64,000 nt of DNA, taken from positions 1,140,467-1,204,466 of the forward strand of contig JAJVDF010000298.1 of NCBI GenBank assembly GCA_022410635.1, read 5' to 3'. Every line of letters begins with the position of its first letter. Position 1 is the stretch's first letter. The translations under genes and the position numbers were made by a program. Positions 1 to 10,484 of this stretch are shown here, in pieces. The notes beneath the pieces were generated by a model. The model worked only from the letters and a program-made list of their open reading frames with translations. It did no database searches and had not been told where the DNA came from. The stretch is from Tretioscincus oriximinensis. Its lineage: Eukaryota > Chordata > Lepidosauria > Squamata > Gymnophthalmidae.

Positions 1-130
1 GGGGGGGTTAGCGGGGGGGGGCTAGCGGCAACCCGGGATTTTAAAACTTTTTTTTTCAATCCAGCCGGGACAGTAAAATTGTCCCTAAAACCGTGATTGC
101 CACGGTTTTCCGGGACATATGGCAACCCTA
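1..130. mobile_element. Foldback element remnant cut by window edge
   Basis: Short internal inverted repeats are visible: GGGACA..TGTCCC, and AAAACCGTG against CACGGTTTT. The block ends in CATATGGCAACCCTA. It resembles a non-autonomous DNA element or decayed SINE. The left end is missing, so no terminal repeat or target duplication can be tested. Confidence 0.3.
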
Positions 131-392
131 ATTGCATGCCCATTTGCAAGTGGAAGCATCTACCGAGAACCTGGCTCATAAAAAACTGGTCTACATTTTT
201 GTGGGGAAACGTGCTGCTTTTACATTCCTGGCAAAACAGCAGTATGCACAATATATTGGTATAACACGGCGTGTGGGCTGTCTATATGCAACCCACTAAT
301 CTGGTATATGATTTGTAACAATGTGTGGGGAAAGAAGACTTAAATGTATGTATTTCTTCATATAATATTTATCAGATGTCGAACTGGTAGAA

Positions 393-475
393 TCTGAAGA
401 AGTAGACTTGTCTATGAAAGTTCGTACCNCCTATCTTTTTCTTGTTAGTCCCTAAGGTGTCAAGAGACTTCCTTG
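393..475 (+). repeat. Dispersed repeat 3' end (TCTGAAGAAGTAGAC type)
   Basis: The order TCTGAAGAAGTAGAC, ATGAAAG, CTTGTTAGTC, AAGGTG recurs at 59518-59605 (+) and, more decayed, at 61765-61850 and 60205-60270 on the other strand. The same motif order is common in reptile genomes. I cannot assign its class from sequence alone. Confidence 0.45.
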
Positions 476-509
476 GACCCAGACTAATATGTTATTTGTT
501 TAAAATGGT

Positions 510-610
510 AGTTCTCCAGATATTTCTGAACTACAACTCCCAACATTCATTTTACTTATTATANTGAATGGAATCCTGGGAGTTGTAGTTTAGAAACCTC
601 TGGCAGGTTA
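510..610. mobile_element. Foldback MITE (ACTACAACTCCCA type)
   Basis: Left arm CTGAACTACAACTCCCA pairs with right arm TGGGAGTTGTAGTTTAG. Complementarity continues outward (CCAGA..TTTCT against AGAAACCTCTGG). The element is about 100 bp. ACTACAACTCCCA palindromes are typical of hAT-derived miniature elements in vertebrates. No clear target duplication was read. Confidence 0.5.
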
Positions 611-1368
611 TCCCCTAGAAACTCTTACAAAAAATGCATGTTTTTTCCAAACTTTCCCCATGTGAAAACTNAACAACAGAACATCCTGAAGTGCACGTTA
701 AATAGGCAAAGAAAAATAATCCAATTTCTCTGCCAGATCAAAACTCTTTATGTGACTCTTTAGCTACAGGTCTGTAGCATCAATTAGCACAATTGTGCTT
801 AAGGCAGGAATCCAGCTGGTGATCTGGANTTAGCAACAGCTGGGTTCAGAGACTAATTTGTACAAAACATTAATCTTCTGGATTGCAATGCTTTCTTGCT
901 ACTGCAAAGAGGAACAGAGCTTTCGAACACAGAAGCGTTTTGTCAAAATCATGGATCCNAGCTGGGACACCTAATGTGAACGGATCTGCACCAGCGGGAA
1001 ATATTTATGGAAATGGATGAATTTTCTTATTTGGGTTTCCTTATCTTGCCTGCTGTTCAATTCTCTTTCATAAAACACTGATTTTTGGATGTTCTTATTG
1101 CTGCTTTAGCTTACCGCTTGCTAGAGATGTGTGAGAACCTGCTAGAAGGTTTGGCTGTCCAAGAGTCTGGTGATTTCCAAAACTATTTGGCTTGCTGGCC
1201 CACTTCCTGCACAACTGCAGTTGCTGGTTGTTCCTTTCTGTGTGCTCTTGAGGAGTCTTTTCCAGAAAAAAAAAATTGCACTCTTGTTCCCTTGTGGTGC
1301 CAATCTTAAAGCTCTTAAAGAACCACACCAGCAAACAAAAAACAAGAAAGTGGTTTTATTAAAGGAAC

Positions 1369-1530
1369 TCATAAGAAGAGCCATACTGGATCTAGTCCAA
1401 CATTCTGTGTCACACAGAGGCCCACCAGATGCACCTGGGCAGTCTGAACAGAGGAAAGCAAAATAAGCACTCCCTGCAAATGGCATTTCATGAGTCCTGC
1501 CTATTGCTCCAAGCTACTGAATTTGAATAG
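1369..1530 (-). mobile_element. CR1 (TTATGTTC-tail) 3' fragment
   Basis: This is one of about fourteen copies of the same 3' sequence. Shared landmarks on the plus strand are CATAAGAAGAGCCATACTGG, CAGCATTCTGTGTCACACAG, GCACCTGGGCAGTC and CCCTGCAAATGG. It is short and truncated, and sits inside the LTR-like block. Confidence 0.65.
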
Positions 1531-1554
1531 GAATGATGGCTCGGCTGGCCCATT

Positions 1555-1640
1555 GCCTTTATATAGCCCTCTTTGGGGTCACAGACCAATCAGTTGATGG
1601 CATATGGCCCGTTCTAGAACATTCTCTCCTTTCGTCCAAT
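1555..1640 (-). promoter_or_regulatory. TATA box, CCAAT boxes and heat-shock-element pattern
   Basis: On the minus strand TATATAAAGGC (1555-1565) is preceded by ATTGG (1586-1590), the pattern nGAAnnTTCnnGAAn matched exactly at 1611-1625, and a second ATTGG (1634-1638). The spacing is that of a compact RNA polymerase II promoter, probably the U3 of an LTR. Activity is inference. Confidence 0.4.
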
Positions 1641-1952
1641 CAGCATTAAACACATTCCTTCAAATTCGAACCCTCAAAACTAATAAGCAATCAACAGTCA
1701 TTTTACTGGACCTTAGTGTGAACTGCTCCAATATCTATCAGGAAGGCAATTCCTGACAGAAGCCAACTTAAATGTAGCCCATCCATCTTATTAAAATTTT
1801 TTATAGCTGCCAGACCAAAACACACTCTGGGCCCATTTAGAAGATATAGACTCTAAAGGCACTTATTCTGCTCCAGAAAAAGATCTAAAGGGCTATTTTG
1901 CAGNTACATTTATTATATGGCAAATGGATAATACGCTTCTGATGTTCTAGAA

Positions 1953-2166
1953 TAGGCTGACCAGGTGACCCGCATTGGGGGGGGTGGGGTGAAAACCCGT
2001 TTTGGGGGTGCCTCCCAGTTTTTTCTGAAGTAATTTTTTTTTCAAAAAAAAGATTTTTCTTTTAAAAAATGTTTTTTAATTTTTTTTCCTCAGAAAAAAT
2101 CATCATGCACCGCTAAAACGGGTTTTCAACCACACACACCCCAAAAGGGGTCATCTGGTCAGTCTT
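1953..2166. mobile_element. MITE-1 foldback element, copy 1
   Basis: TAGGCTGACCAGGTGACC at the left is the near reverse complement of GGTCATCTGGTCAGTCTT at the right. The arms hold GGGGTG..AAAACCCGTTTTGGG and its complement around an A/T-rich centre. Other copies are at 6891, 31399, 36256 and 52062. No convincing flanking duplication is seen in this copy. Confidence 0.65.
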
Positions 2167-2211
2167 TTAGATACATCTTCAAATGAGCCACTAATGTATC
2201 AAAGATAAAAT

Positions 2212-2245
<34 letters not shown>

Positions 2246-2275
2246 GCACACACACGCACGCACACGCACACACAA
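2212..2275. repeat. (CT)n(CA)n microsatellite
   Basis: A run of CT dinucleotides passes directly into CA/CG dinucleotides. Confidence 0.95.
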
Positions 2276-2878
2276 GTCAATATAGTTTACAGTTCTCAGA
2301 GCAACATGCTAAAAGGGTCAGGTTGGTAAAAGAACTAGTTAATTTCTGGTTAACTTTCCCTCAGTCCCAGTAGAATGAGGTAAAGGATCTTGAAAAGCAG
2401 CAGATTAATCGTTGTATTTGTCAGCTTCACTTGAAGCAAATTATATTACACACAAATCCATNGTCCGTCCTTGTCTCAAGCGCAATNGAATGTCACCCAC
2501 CAAGCCTGTAAGAGTGGAGAGGGAGTTCAAGGCTACTTCTATATTAGTTTTGTAGAAAATGGTAGCTGGGAACCATTCCTTCCAACTGCTCCTTGCCATT
2601 CACATCATGGTTGCAGGAACATCACCTAGGGAGCAAGAAATGCTGACACTGCAGACCAAGCAATGGGCATAGCCAGCTTGCGGTTCTTCCTACAATTGGG
2701 TGAGGAGATGGTGCATAGGATATTAGATTGATCATTTCCAAAATGGGAAAATCTCATTTACAATGTCTGCACTTCTCCCAGGACTGCTCCTGCCATTCCT
2801 GAATGCTTGTATGATGGAGTAATGCAGACCATCTCGGGTATGTTTCAGGACTATTCTTGATGTTCTAGAATGCTGGAA

Positions 2879-3068
2879 CGGTTTAGTGTAATGGTTAGAG
2901 TGATGGCTCTTATCTGGTAGCCTCCCAGTCACATTCCACTCTCGTCTGTGAAGAAAGCTGGGTGACCTTGGGGTAGTGACAGTTCTTTAGAACTCTCACA
3001 GGGTGTCTGTGGTAGAGAAAACAAACGCTATGTGAAGCCGCTCTTTGGTAAAAGGGGTATTATAAATA
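2879..3068 (+). mobile_element. tRNA-derived SINE-B
   Basis: The A-box-like TAGTGTAATGG followed by TTAGAGTG marks the tRNA-related head. A degraded B box follows, then the family body (AGCTGGGTGACCTTGG, CAGTTCTTTAGAACTC) and the 3' end AAGCCGCTCTTTGG. It is followed by a CTT-rich simple tract, the usual tail of this SINE here. Confidence 0.6.
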
Positions 3069-3250
3069 AATGTTTCTTCTTTGTCTTCATCTTCTTTGTC
3101 TTCTTCTATGTCTTCTTTGTCATCATTATCTTCTTCTTGGTCATCTTCATCGTTGTTGTTATCTTCGTGGTTGTTGTCTTCATTGTTGGCTGCAGCAGCA
3201 GTGTCATCTCCATCGTTGGTGGTACCTTCATCATTGTTGTTTTTTGATGA
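3068..3250. repeat. CTT/CAT-rich imperfect microsatellite
   Basis: Interrupted TCTTCTTTG and CATCGTTGTTG units continue from the SINE-B tail. All three forward frames stay open and give Ser-, Phe- or Leu-rich low-complexity translations, which are not real proteins. Confidence 0.8.
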
Positions 3251-3261
3251 TGATGATTCAC

Positions 3262-3450
3262 ACTGACCCTATCTCAGAAAAGGGTTTGGCCATCCACATG
3301 TCAACGTAGGCTATGGCAGCCTGATTTAGGGCTTGCCATAGTCTTAACTACTTTGTAGATGGCCAGTTTCTATTCTGAGGCTTAGTCTAGGGTAAGGTCC
3401 AATGCAAATTCAACCTGGTATGTTGCTGCTATATAGTCTACACTCTGTCT
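3262..3450. mobile_element. MITE-2 foldback element, degraded copy
   Basis: It contains CTATCTCAG, GGCCATCCACATG, a central GGCTATGGCAGCCTGATTT and the complementary outer arm TTCTATTCTGAGGC. Better copies of the family are at 46125 and 58112. Confidence 0.4.
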
Positions 3451-3502
3451 CAACTCTAATCTAATGCTATAGATCTTTTTCAATGGACAAATGGAAAATT
3501 TA

Positions 3503-3815
3503 AGAATATAAGAGGAGCCCAGATGAATGGGTTTATAGCCCATCTAATCCAGCATTCTTTCTCACACAGTGGCCCACCAGTTCCACCTGTGCAGTCTGAA
3601 AGAGAAGAAGGCAAATTTCCACCTCAACTCCCTGCAAATGGTATTTCAGAAATATTGCCTTTGCTCCATCCTGGAGGCAATATGAAGACATCCATCCTAG
3701 TAGCTATCGATACACTTGGCTATCGTGAATTTATCTAATCCTGTCTTAAAGCTATCCAGGTTGCTAGCTACCAGAATCAATTCTGTAGACCAATGAACAG
3801 ACTTTCCCTTGTTTC
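3503..3815 (-). mobile_element. CR1 (TTATGTTC-tail) 3' fragment
   Basis: Family landmarks are present with more divergence than at 7866: ATAAGAGGAGCCCAG, CAGCATTCTTTCTCACACAG, CCCTGCAAATGG and TGTAGACCAATGA. It breaks down before the reverse transcriptase part. Confidence 0.6.
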
Positions 3816-4684
3816 AAGGAATCCCCCCTGGTTTCCTCAATTAACCTTATCCATCTTGTGTGTAATTTTGGGTCTTCCACTGATCCATAACATGCATTCT
3901 GATCCATAAAAGTAAGTACTTAGCAGAGTCTAATGGCAAGGAGAAGGTTCCCAGAGGACACGATGGCTTGCCTTTTCAAGATCTCCACTGGGGCATGCAA
4001 AAGTAAACATATGCTACAAGGAATGCACAGGGTGCTTATTTGTACAAAAGCAACACAGCAATGACCTGAGGCCAAAAATCTGCAGATTTAAACCCTAAGG
4101 AATTTCAGCAGCATAAAACCAATAAAACCTGCAAAAATAAAAAATGTATTATTTATAGGCCTATTTATGTATTTTTTTAAAAAAAGTAGAATGCCTTGCT
4201 AGTGCACTTACTTCACTGAACTGAATTGCTTTTTATTCCAGCAGTTTTATGTGGCATGAAGTTACTCCATGAATGGCAGGATCCTCATTTGAACAGAAAG
4301 ACCCTCCAGGCTCTTCCTCTGTTTTTCGACCGAACTGGGGAATGCGAATCAGCCCTTAGATCAGTCTGGTGTCATCTGTTTCTGTGGAGTAACATCAGCA
4401 TAAGAACATAACGATCCTGCTTCAAATTGAGGTCTGATTATGAGCAAGACAAGCTTTGTGTTCTTACTCTGCTGGTAAACTTCCAAATGCAAATTGGTTG
4501 TCCACTGTGGACACAGCCTGCTGGGCCTAGGCCCCCTCCACACAATGTGCTAAAAATCTCAATGGTTTTATGTTCCAGAATAACCCAATTCCTTATTCAT
4601 GTGCCCTCATCCTTTTGCAAACAAACCATTAGAAAACCTTTAAATCCATATGGAATAGACGAGGTGACAAGGAGGAAAATACAG

Positions 4685-4990
4685 AGCATCCTCAGTATGC
4701 GATTCTGCATTGTATTGTTCTAGCATCTTTTCACGGCATCTTGGTAATTCCGTTATGGATTATACACACAGGAAGGTTCTCATCTCCATAGCTGCAGGGG
4801 TGGCCATTTTGGAAAACATCAGCAAAATAATATTGCAGGGCGGACCTGTTTTTCCGGGTGCATTGCAAAAACTCCATTAACACATGGAGCAGAGTCATCA
4901 CGATGATACTACAATCACGATAAGAAATCCTATCATGTCTGCAGTCATAATCATTCATTGCTCTGACTCAGCAGGACAAATTTGCTTCAT
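4685..4990. repeat. Unclassified dispersed repeat R2
   Basis: ATTCTGCATTGT, GGTAATTCCGTTA, TCTCCATAGCTGCAG and GGCCATTTTG recur at 54525-54655. TTTTCCGGGTGCATTGCAAA recurs at 20278-20297. The shared blocks define a dispersed family of at least 250 bp with no open frame. Confidence 0.5.
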
Positions 4991-5044
4991 GGGTTCTTAA
5001 GGACATTAAAGGACACGTCCCCTAAGAGATGTACCAAATTAAAG

Positions 5045-5160
5045 GTTGCCTCAGTCCAAAGGGACTCAAAGCACCTTACATAAATTTCTGTTCTTCTCTT
5101 CACAGCAGACATCTTAGGAAGTAGGTGGAGCAGAGAGAGCTCTGAAGAACAGTAGAAGAG
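5045..5160 (-). mobile_element. SINE-B 3' fragment
   Basis: AAAGGGACTCAAAGCACCTTA, then CTTAGGAAGTAGGTGGAGCAG and AGAGAGCTCTGAAGAACAG, match the body of SINE-B in reverse orientation. The tRNA-like head is missing. Confidence 0.5.
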
Positions 5161-6890
5161 TGTTCAAAACTCAGATACGGACGCAATTATTTTGGATGCA
5201 GCTCCTCCAGCAGGTAATTGGCCAATCATCTTCATTTGAGATGAAGGACACTGACTGTGTCCACTCACTTTTCTTAGAAGGTTGGTCACCGCAACACATT
5301 TCAGTAATATGGATATTAACAATGACAATACCTGCAAGGAGAGGATATAGTTCACTCAGATGAAAGCCTGGGTGTACAGGTGTGTCTTACACAGGCATTT
5401 GAACACATACAGTGTAGGTGCCTAATAAACCTCACAGGGAAGATCATAGAATAATGCCGCCCATGAGCCCACACCCCTGGATGAATGAAAGTGGTGGGTC
5501 TTTAGGAGCTTCTCAACAGAAAATCCTAGGGTGTTGCCAGCTCAATATGGGAGGAGGTGTTCCTTCAACTATTTCAATGCCTGGTTTTCAGAATGCATTT
5601 TTTTTCTTTTTTTGTTCCTTTGTCTACTGGAATTATTTCATGTTTTCAGCAGACCTGTAACCTCTCTCAAGGGTCTTTATGACATACAGTGGTTTTGAAA
5701 TAGACTCACACTATGCAAATAAATATAGACAACCTTCCTTCAATATTTCTACTGATTTTGACCTCCTGACCAATTGGACTAGCAATGATGGACCCGAAGA
5801 TTAGCCCTCAAAAAAACCCAGTTAGTTTTGCATATAATTCTCCTGCTTTTTCGTTCCCACCAAGAATTGGGAAATATATAGACTGGTTCAACTAGTTGAC
5901 AACAGCACCATCTTGTGTTTCAGAATGCAAAAGAATATGCACAACTTACAGAAGCCTATTAAAAAAAACAGCTTGGCACAAAAGACTTGTAGCCNATCTG
6001 TCATTCATTTCCATTACTATCCACAACAAACTCCACCCAGGTTGTTGCTTTCAATGTGCTTTAACTTTCATCTTCCCATTGAGTGCTCAGGTGCATTCTT
6101 ATACTTTACACACACAAGAAGCCAAAGACAGTAACAGAAACTCCTTGGAAAGCTCAGCTTAGATGGAAATACTTTGATGGAACTGCAGATCAATATTACT
6201 TTGTAAATTTTTAATGTTTGTTCCATGTGAAACCCTGTAAATAAAATAAGGCAACCCTGAATGAATATCCCTTGGAGTTGGTTAAAAAAAAAAGTCAGTT
6301 CAGCAATATGGCTAACTACCAGCTATAGAAATGGTCTTAAAAATGTCTAGACTAATAAATCAAGAACTGAATTTGAATAACCTCCAGTGGCAGGTAATTT
6401 TTCAGAACTCTCAAACTCTTACTGTAGTCCGAGCAGTGATTATAAAAGCATAGTTGGAGGGGGGGGGGAGGGGGGTTGTTAAATTTGCCAGAACAATGAA
6501 TACCAAATCTAGAAATAAAGCAAGAACTGAACATTGTGTTGTCACAATGCTTAATGAGTTTAAATGCAAAACCATTATGTATGTTGGGGATGGCCAAGGT
6601 ATTGCAAGGTGAGATCTGTGCAATATTTACACACTATCCTGCATGAATAAACCCAATATAAATTGGATGGTGACTATTGCCAATTAGGTGAGGGTGAAAG
6701 GTGTGAAAAACTATACATGATTAGAAACTCAGGGTCAAACAGAAGTCTATTATGGGCTGTTTCCAGATAGGGTAAATAATCCACTTAAAAGTCAAACTTT
6801 TCCTCACCAGGCTGTTATGTAAACCAGCAATTGTGGATTTTAAAGCCAATTGTCTGGAGTATCAGTTTTCCAGGAAAACTCACTGTCAAA
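5161..6890. other. No gene or clear repeat seen
   Basis: The short open frames show no domain, splice pair or codon signal. A G-run (about 6461-6476) and T/A runs are the only simple sequence. The stretch could be intron or intergenic DNA. Confidence 0.5.
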
Positions 6891-7063
6891 TCTGACCAGA
6901 TGACCCTTTTTGGGGAGGTGTGTTGAAAACCTGTTTTTGGGGTGCCTCCCATTTTTTTCTGAGGAAAAAAAATTGAAAAAAATNAAAATAAAATCCTCAG
7001 AAAAAAACTGGGAGGGACCCCAAAATCTTTCAACCCCCCTAAAGGTGTCATCTGGTCAGTCTA
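6891..7063. mobile_element. MITE-1 foldback element, copy 2
   Basis: TCTGACCAGATGACCC at the left pairs with TCATCTGGTCAGTCTA at the right. The arms contain GGGGTGCCTCCCATTTTTTT and its complement. The leftmost bases of the terminal repeat are lost. Confidence 0.65.
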
Positions 7064-7171
7064 TTAAAATTAAGCTTATTGCAGAAAGGCTTTAATTTGT
7101 AAAAAATAATTAAAAAACCTAAAAGTTAAAAAGAGAAAAGAATACTATAAAACTGCACTGATCATATTAAT

Positions 7172-7535
7172 AGCATAAGAACATAAGAACATAAGAAGAG
7201 CCATNCTGGATNAGGCCACAGCCCATCNAGNCCAGCATTCTGTGTCACACAGAGGCCCACCAGATGCACCTGGGCAGTCCGAACAGAGGAAAGCAAAATA
7301 TGCTGCTCCTGTTCGTGACTCCCTGCAAATGGTATTTCAAGAGTCCTGCCTGTTGCTCCATCCCGGAGGCTACATCCAGACAACTATCTTAGTATCCATT
7401 TATANCCTTAGTGTCCATAAACCTGTCTAGTCCTGTCTTGAAACTATCCAAGCTGTTAGCTACCACTACCTCTTCAGGAAGTAAATTCCACAGGCCGATG
7501 ACCCTCTGGGTGAAAAAATACTCAGTTCAAACTGA
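7172..7535 (-). mobile_element. CR1 (TTATGTTC-tail) 3' fragment
   Basis: The octamer tail is visible as repeated AACATAAG at the low-coordinate end. The family 3' region then runs up to GACCCTCTGGGTGAAAAAAT, where similarity stops. A second copy starts 330 bp further right. Confidence 0.75.
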
Positions 7536-7539
7536 GTTC

Positions 7540-7862
7540 CAGATTTGCCAACAATGTGATGCACCTTTTAGCAGCATATTCTAAAAAGACAGCAGCTCCA
7601 ATAACAGTGTATTTATCACACACACCCTTTAACAACCCGTTGGCACAGTTCTTATCAGTTCTGCAGTGGGAGTTTGCCAGTAAAGGATGGAGATATTGTG
7701 CTCTAAGATCTATCTATAGCTGGCATTCCAATAGCAAGTAGATGGTTGTTTCAATCTTTCCTGATCCACAGGGACATGGTCTGTTGTTAAAGCTAGTATT
7801 TTGATAACTTCTCAGCTTTAGCATAATGTCCAACTGGTCGAAGCAGGCTTTTGTATACAATT
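7540..7862 (-). mobile_element. Non-LTR retrotransposon ORF2 C-terminal fragment
   Basis: In the minus-strand frame below about 7856 the translation contains CPCGSGKIETTIYLLLECQL. This is the Cys-rich tail found after the reverse transcriptase of many non-LTR elements. Stops follow. It lies between two CR1 copies and belongs to a different LINE lineage. Confidence 0.5.
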
Positions 7863-7865
7863 TCC

Positions 7866-8560
7866 TTAGAACATAAGAACATAAGAAGAGCCATACTGGA
7901 TCAGGCCACAACCCATCAAGTCCAGCATTCTGTGTCACACAGAGGCCCACCAGATGCACCTGGGCAGTCCAAGCAGAAGAAAGCAAAAAATGCACCTGTT
8001 CATGACTCCCTGCAAATGGTATTTCAAAAGTCCTGCCTGTTGCTCCATCCGGGAGGTGACATCCAGACAACTATCCTAGTATCCATTTATAGCCTTAGTG
8101 TCCATAAACCTGTCTACTCCTGTCTTGAAACTATCCAAGCTGTTAGGTACCACCACCTCTTCAGGAAGTAAATTCCACAGGCCGATGACCCTCTGGGTGA
8201 AAAAATACTTTCCTTTATCTGTTCTCACTTTTCTACCCAACAGTTTTAAGGAGTGCTCTCTGGTCCTTGTGTTGTGTGATAGAGAAAACTTTTTTTCTCT
8301 ATTCACCCTGTCGATCCCATGCATGATTTTGTACACTTCAATCAGATCACCCCTCAAACGTCTCCTTTCAAGGCTGAAGAGGCCCAGACGTTGCAGCCTT
8401 GCTTCATAAGGGAGGTGCTCCAGACCCTTGATCATTTTTGTTGCCCTTTTCTGCACCTTCTCCAGTTCCAAAATATCCCTCTTGAGATATGGTGATCAGA
8501 ATTGAACACAGTATTCCAAATGTGGCCTCACCAGCAGCTTTAATTTGTGGATACTTTTGA
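7866..8560 (-). mobile_element. CR1-type LINE, longest 3' copy with RT remnant
   Basis: At the low-coordinate end is an AACATAAG octamer tail and about 200 bp of 3' UTR. An open minus-strand frame (8471-8076, 131 codons) follows. It encodes the end of a CR1-clade reverse transcriptase: LEKVQKRATKMIKGLEHLPY, then [20 protein letters not shown], then LWNLLPEEVV. Only the C-terminal thumb and tail region is present, so the copy is 5' truncated and dead. It is the best reference in the window for the family. Confidence 0.85.
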
Positions 8561-8840
8561 AGAGGAACTGCAAGGGTGAGAGACAGAAGAAGAGCAGCAT
8601 TTCTTCAACCAAAGGCAAGATTAAAGAGGTGAGTTAAAACCAGAAATCTGATAAACTGGATTAATGGGTGATTCCAGAATAAACAAGTGCTGTGTGGATA
8701 CAATCCTATTTTAGGAGCAGCTTCTCTGTGGATTAGTTTGTGGCTTCACTGTAGTATTTAAAACCTGAAAACCATGTGCATGGTTCTTTGCAGAAGGAGT
8801 CCNTACGGGCTTCTCGTTCACAATTAGTATTCCCAGATAG

Positions 8841-9005
8841 CAAGAAGACATTATGCTCCATCTGCTTCTCAGACAAAAGCCAGATTCAAGCTCAAATCCC
8901 AGCTCAGCCACAAAGTTCAATGAGATACCTGAGGACGTTCCTTGCCCTGAAGGCCCTTCATTACAGGCTTCTTCAGAAGATAAAAGTTCCAGCTCCAAAG
9001 CCTAA
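8841..9005 (+). CDS. Candidate terminal coding exon, unidentified
   Basis: After a CCCAGATAG acceptor-like site, one frame reads QEDIMLHLLLRQKPDSSSNP and ends with SSEDKSSSSKA and TAA. The Pro/Ser/Glu-rich composition looks like a disordered C-terminus. The polypyrimidine tract is weak, no partner exon was found, and neighbouring frames are also partly open. It could equally be chance. Confidence 0.2.
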   Translation, partial: QEDIMLHLLLRQKPDSSSNPSSATKFNEIPEDVPCPEGPSLQASSEDKSSSSKA

Positions 9006-10160
9006 ATGGTGAACATTTAGCATCAGCAGTGAGCATCCCTCCCCTGAATTCGATCATCAAGGGAATGGGCATTAGACCTCACATACCTTCTGCTTGAGAT
9101 GTCAAGATGCAACAAAAGGAGGGGGGCAGCAAGCCAAGCCCTGCTGGGCAGGTGGGACTCCTAGGTGAGCTGCTGGTCTCAGGGCCATATTTAGGCAAAA
9201 TATAGATTCTGGTAGAACTAAGAAGATATTAATATTTTTTATTGCTTTTATTATTATAAAACCCAAAGTATCTGAGGAAAGAGGGCAAGTAAAGTGAATA
9301 AAGAAATAAGTAAATAAGCTAGTGTCACCAGGAGCCAGTGGAAGTGATGGAGGAATGGTGCCAAAGCCTGCCAGTTCATCCAAAGTGCCTCTTGTCTGCC
9401 CAATGGATAGGAGGATAAGGGCTTAGCTTGTCACTCCTGCCCCTGCTTCCACTGGCTCCCCAAACTCCTGGGTTAGCTAATGCTTTCTGGCCTGGCTGGG
9501 CAGCAGCAGACATTGGGGTAGACATCTGGACCCTTCCAATGAGGGAAGCCACCATCAGCCCTGATGATGTCCCTGCAGGCACTTAGGCTCAGCTGAACAT
9601 TTACTGAATGGTTTCCCAACCCAGTACTTACAGGTGCAATCACAAGTACAGTGAAGTCAAGTTTGCTGACTAAACTAAACTCTTCAGGGTAGTGAAAACC
9701 TAAAGTGATTGCATGGCGCTTCAGAGTGACCTATTGAAATTGGGTGAGTGGACAACAAAGTGGCACATGCACTTCAACTTAAGCAAGTGCAAAGTCATGC
9801 ACATTGGGGCAAAGAACCCCAATTACTCCTACCAACTAATGGGAGCCAGGTTTTCTGTGATGTTAGTGCATGGCCTTAGGATGCCTTGGAAAAGCTACCC
9901 ATTGCTCACATATTACTTCTACATTCAGCCAGAAAAGTCTGCAGCTCTCTAGACAACCTCCTTTAGACTCCCACCCCTGTGAAAAGTTGGTTCCTCAAAA
10001 CCTAACTCCATTTCTACAGCAGGTCTGGAGGCAATCTCGGGTTGCATGGGCGTGGAACAATGAGGACAAAGAACAGGTGCTTCTTTTGGCACAATAATCA
10101 TAATAAAGTTCAGAGGAACTATGGTCCACTACACATGACAAGGAAAACCTGCAATCTAAA
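9006..10160. other. No gene or clear repeat seen
   Basis: Only short open frames without recognisable features. Around 9713-9950 a frame resembling a LINE reverse transcriptase (LGEWTTKWHMHFNLSKCKVM) is visible: the segment after the YADD motif region, short and decayed. Confidence 0.5.
9700..9850 (+). mobile_element. CR1/L2-type reverse transcriptase fragment
   Basis: The plus-strand frame gives LLKLGEWTTKWHMHFNLSKC followed by KVMHIGAKN. This matches the 'W...W.M.FN..KC.VM..G' block found after the catalytic YADD motif in CR1-clade and related non-LTR reverse transcriptases. The flanking frame breaks up quickly. Confidence 0.6.
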
Positions 10161-10472
10161 AGAAGAAGAAGAAAAGGAACTGGGTTCTTATACTCCACTT
10201 TTCTCACCTTTCAAAGGGACTCAAAGCGGCTTACAAGGGTATTTTTGCCCAAACGCTGACATTCTATCTTCCCCACCAGGCTGTTGGTGGTTCCCATGCA
10301 TCTACTTGCAGTCAGTTTCAATTTCTTGCAATTCATGCTTTCAAATAGCTGGGTTGGCTAGAGCTACAGGCTAGTGGAAGGTGCTCACCCCTCCCCACGT
10401 CCCACACAGGGCTTCGAAACCCCATCTCCCAGGTGAGAGACGGATTCCTTAGTGACTGAGCTATCCGTGCCT
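10161..10472 (-). mobile_element. tRNA-derived SINE-A, near full length
   Basis: Read on the minus strand the head GGCACGGATAGCTCAGTCAC carries an A box. GGTTTCGAAGCCC is a good B box. The body then runs through TAGCTCTAGCCAACCCAGC and the 3' end GCTTTGAGTCCC..AACCCAGTTC, closing with a (TTC)n tail (GAA on the plus strand, 10161-10175). This is the clearest copy of SINE-A in the window. Confidence 0.8.
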
Positions 10473-10484
10473 GTGATTGCAGAT

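Larger units (their letters stand above)
1293..1758 (-). mobile_element. LTR-like block with minus-strand promoter
   Basis: Read on the minus strand it starts TGTCAGGAATTGCC at 1758. It then carries two inverted CCAAT boxes (1634-1638 and 1586-1590), a heat-shock-element pattern (1611-1625), a TATATAAAGGC box (1555-1565), an AATAAA signal near 1352-1357, and a possible end GGCACCACA at 1293. This order fits U3-R-U5 of an LTR. A CR1 3' piece (1369-1515) lies between the TATA box and the poly(A) signal. I could not confirm flanking duplications, so the boundaries are tentative. Confidence 0.4.

Noticed and set aside
3032..3309. Overlapping open frames rich in Phe, Leu and Ser
   Set aside because: They come from a CTT/CAT simple repeat behind a SINE tail, open in all forward frames.
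7172..8560. Two adjacent CR1 copies read as a tandem duplication
   Set aside because: They end at different points and a different LINE fragment lies between them, so independent insertions are more likely.
10408..10472. Possible functional tRNA gene (A and B boxes)
   Set aside because: The boxes belong to a SINE head; no cloverleaf acceptor stem, and SINE body and tail follow.
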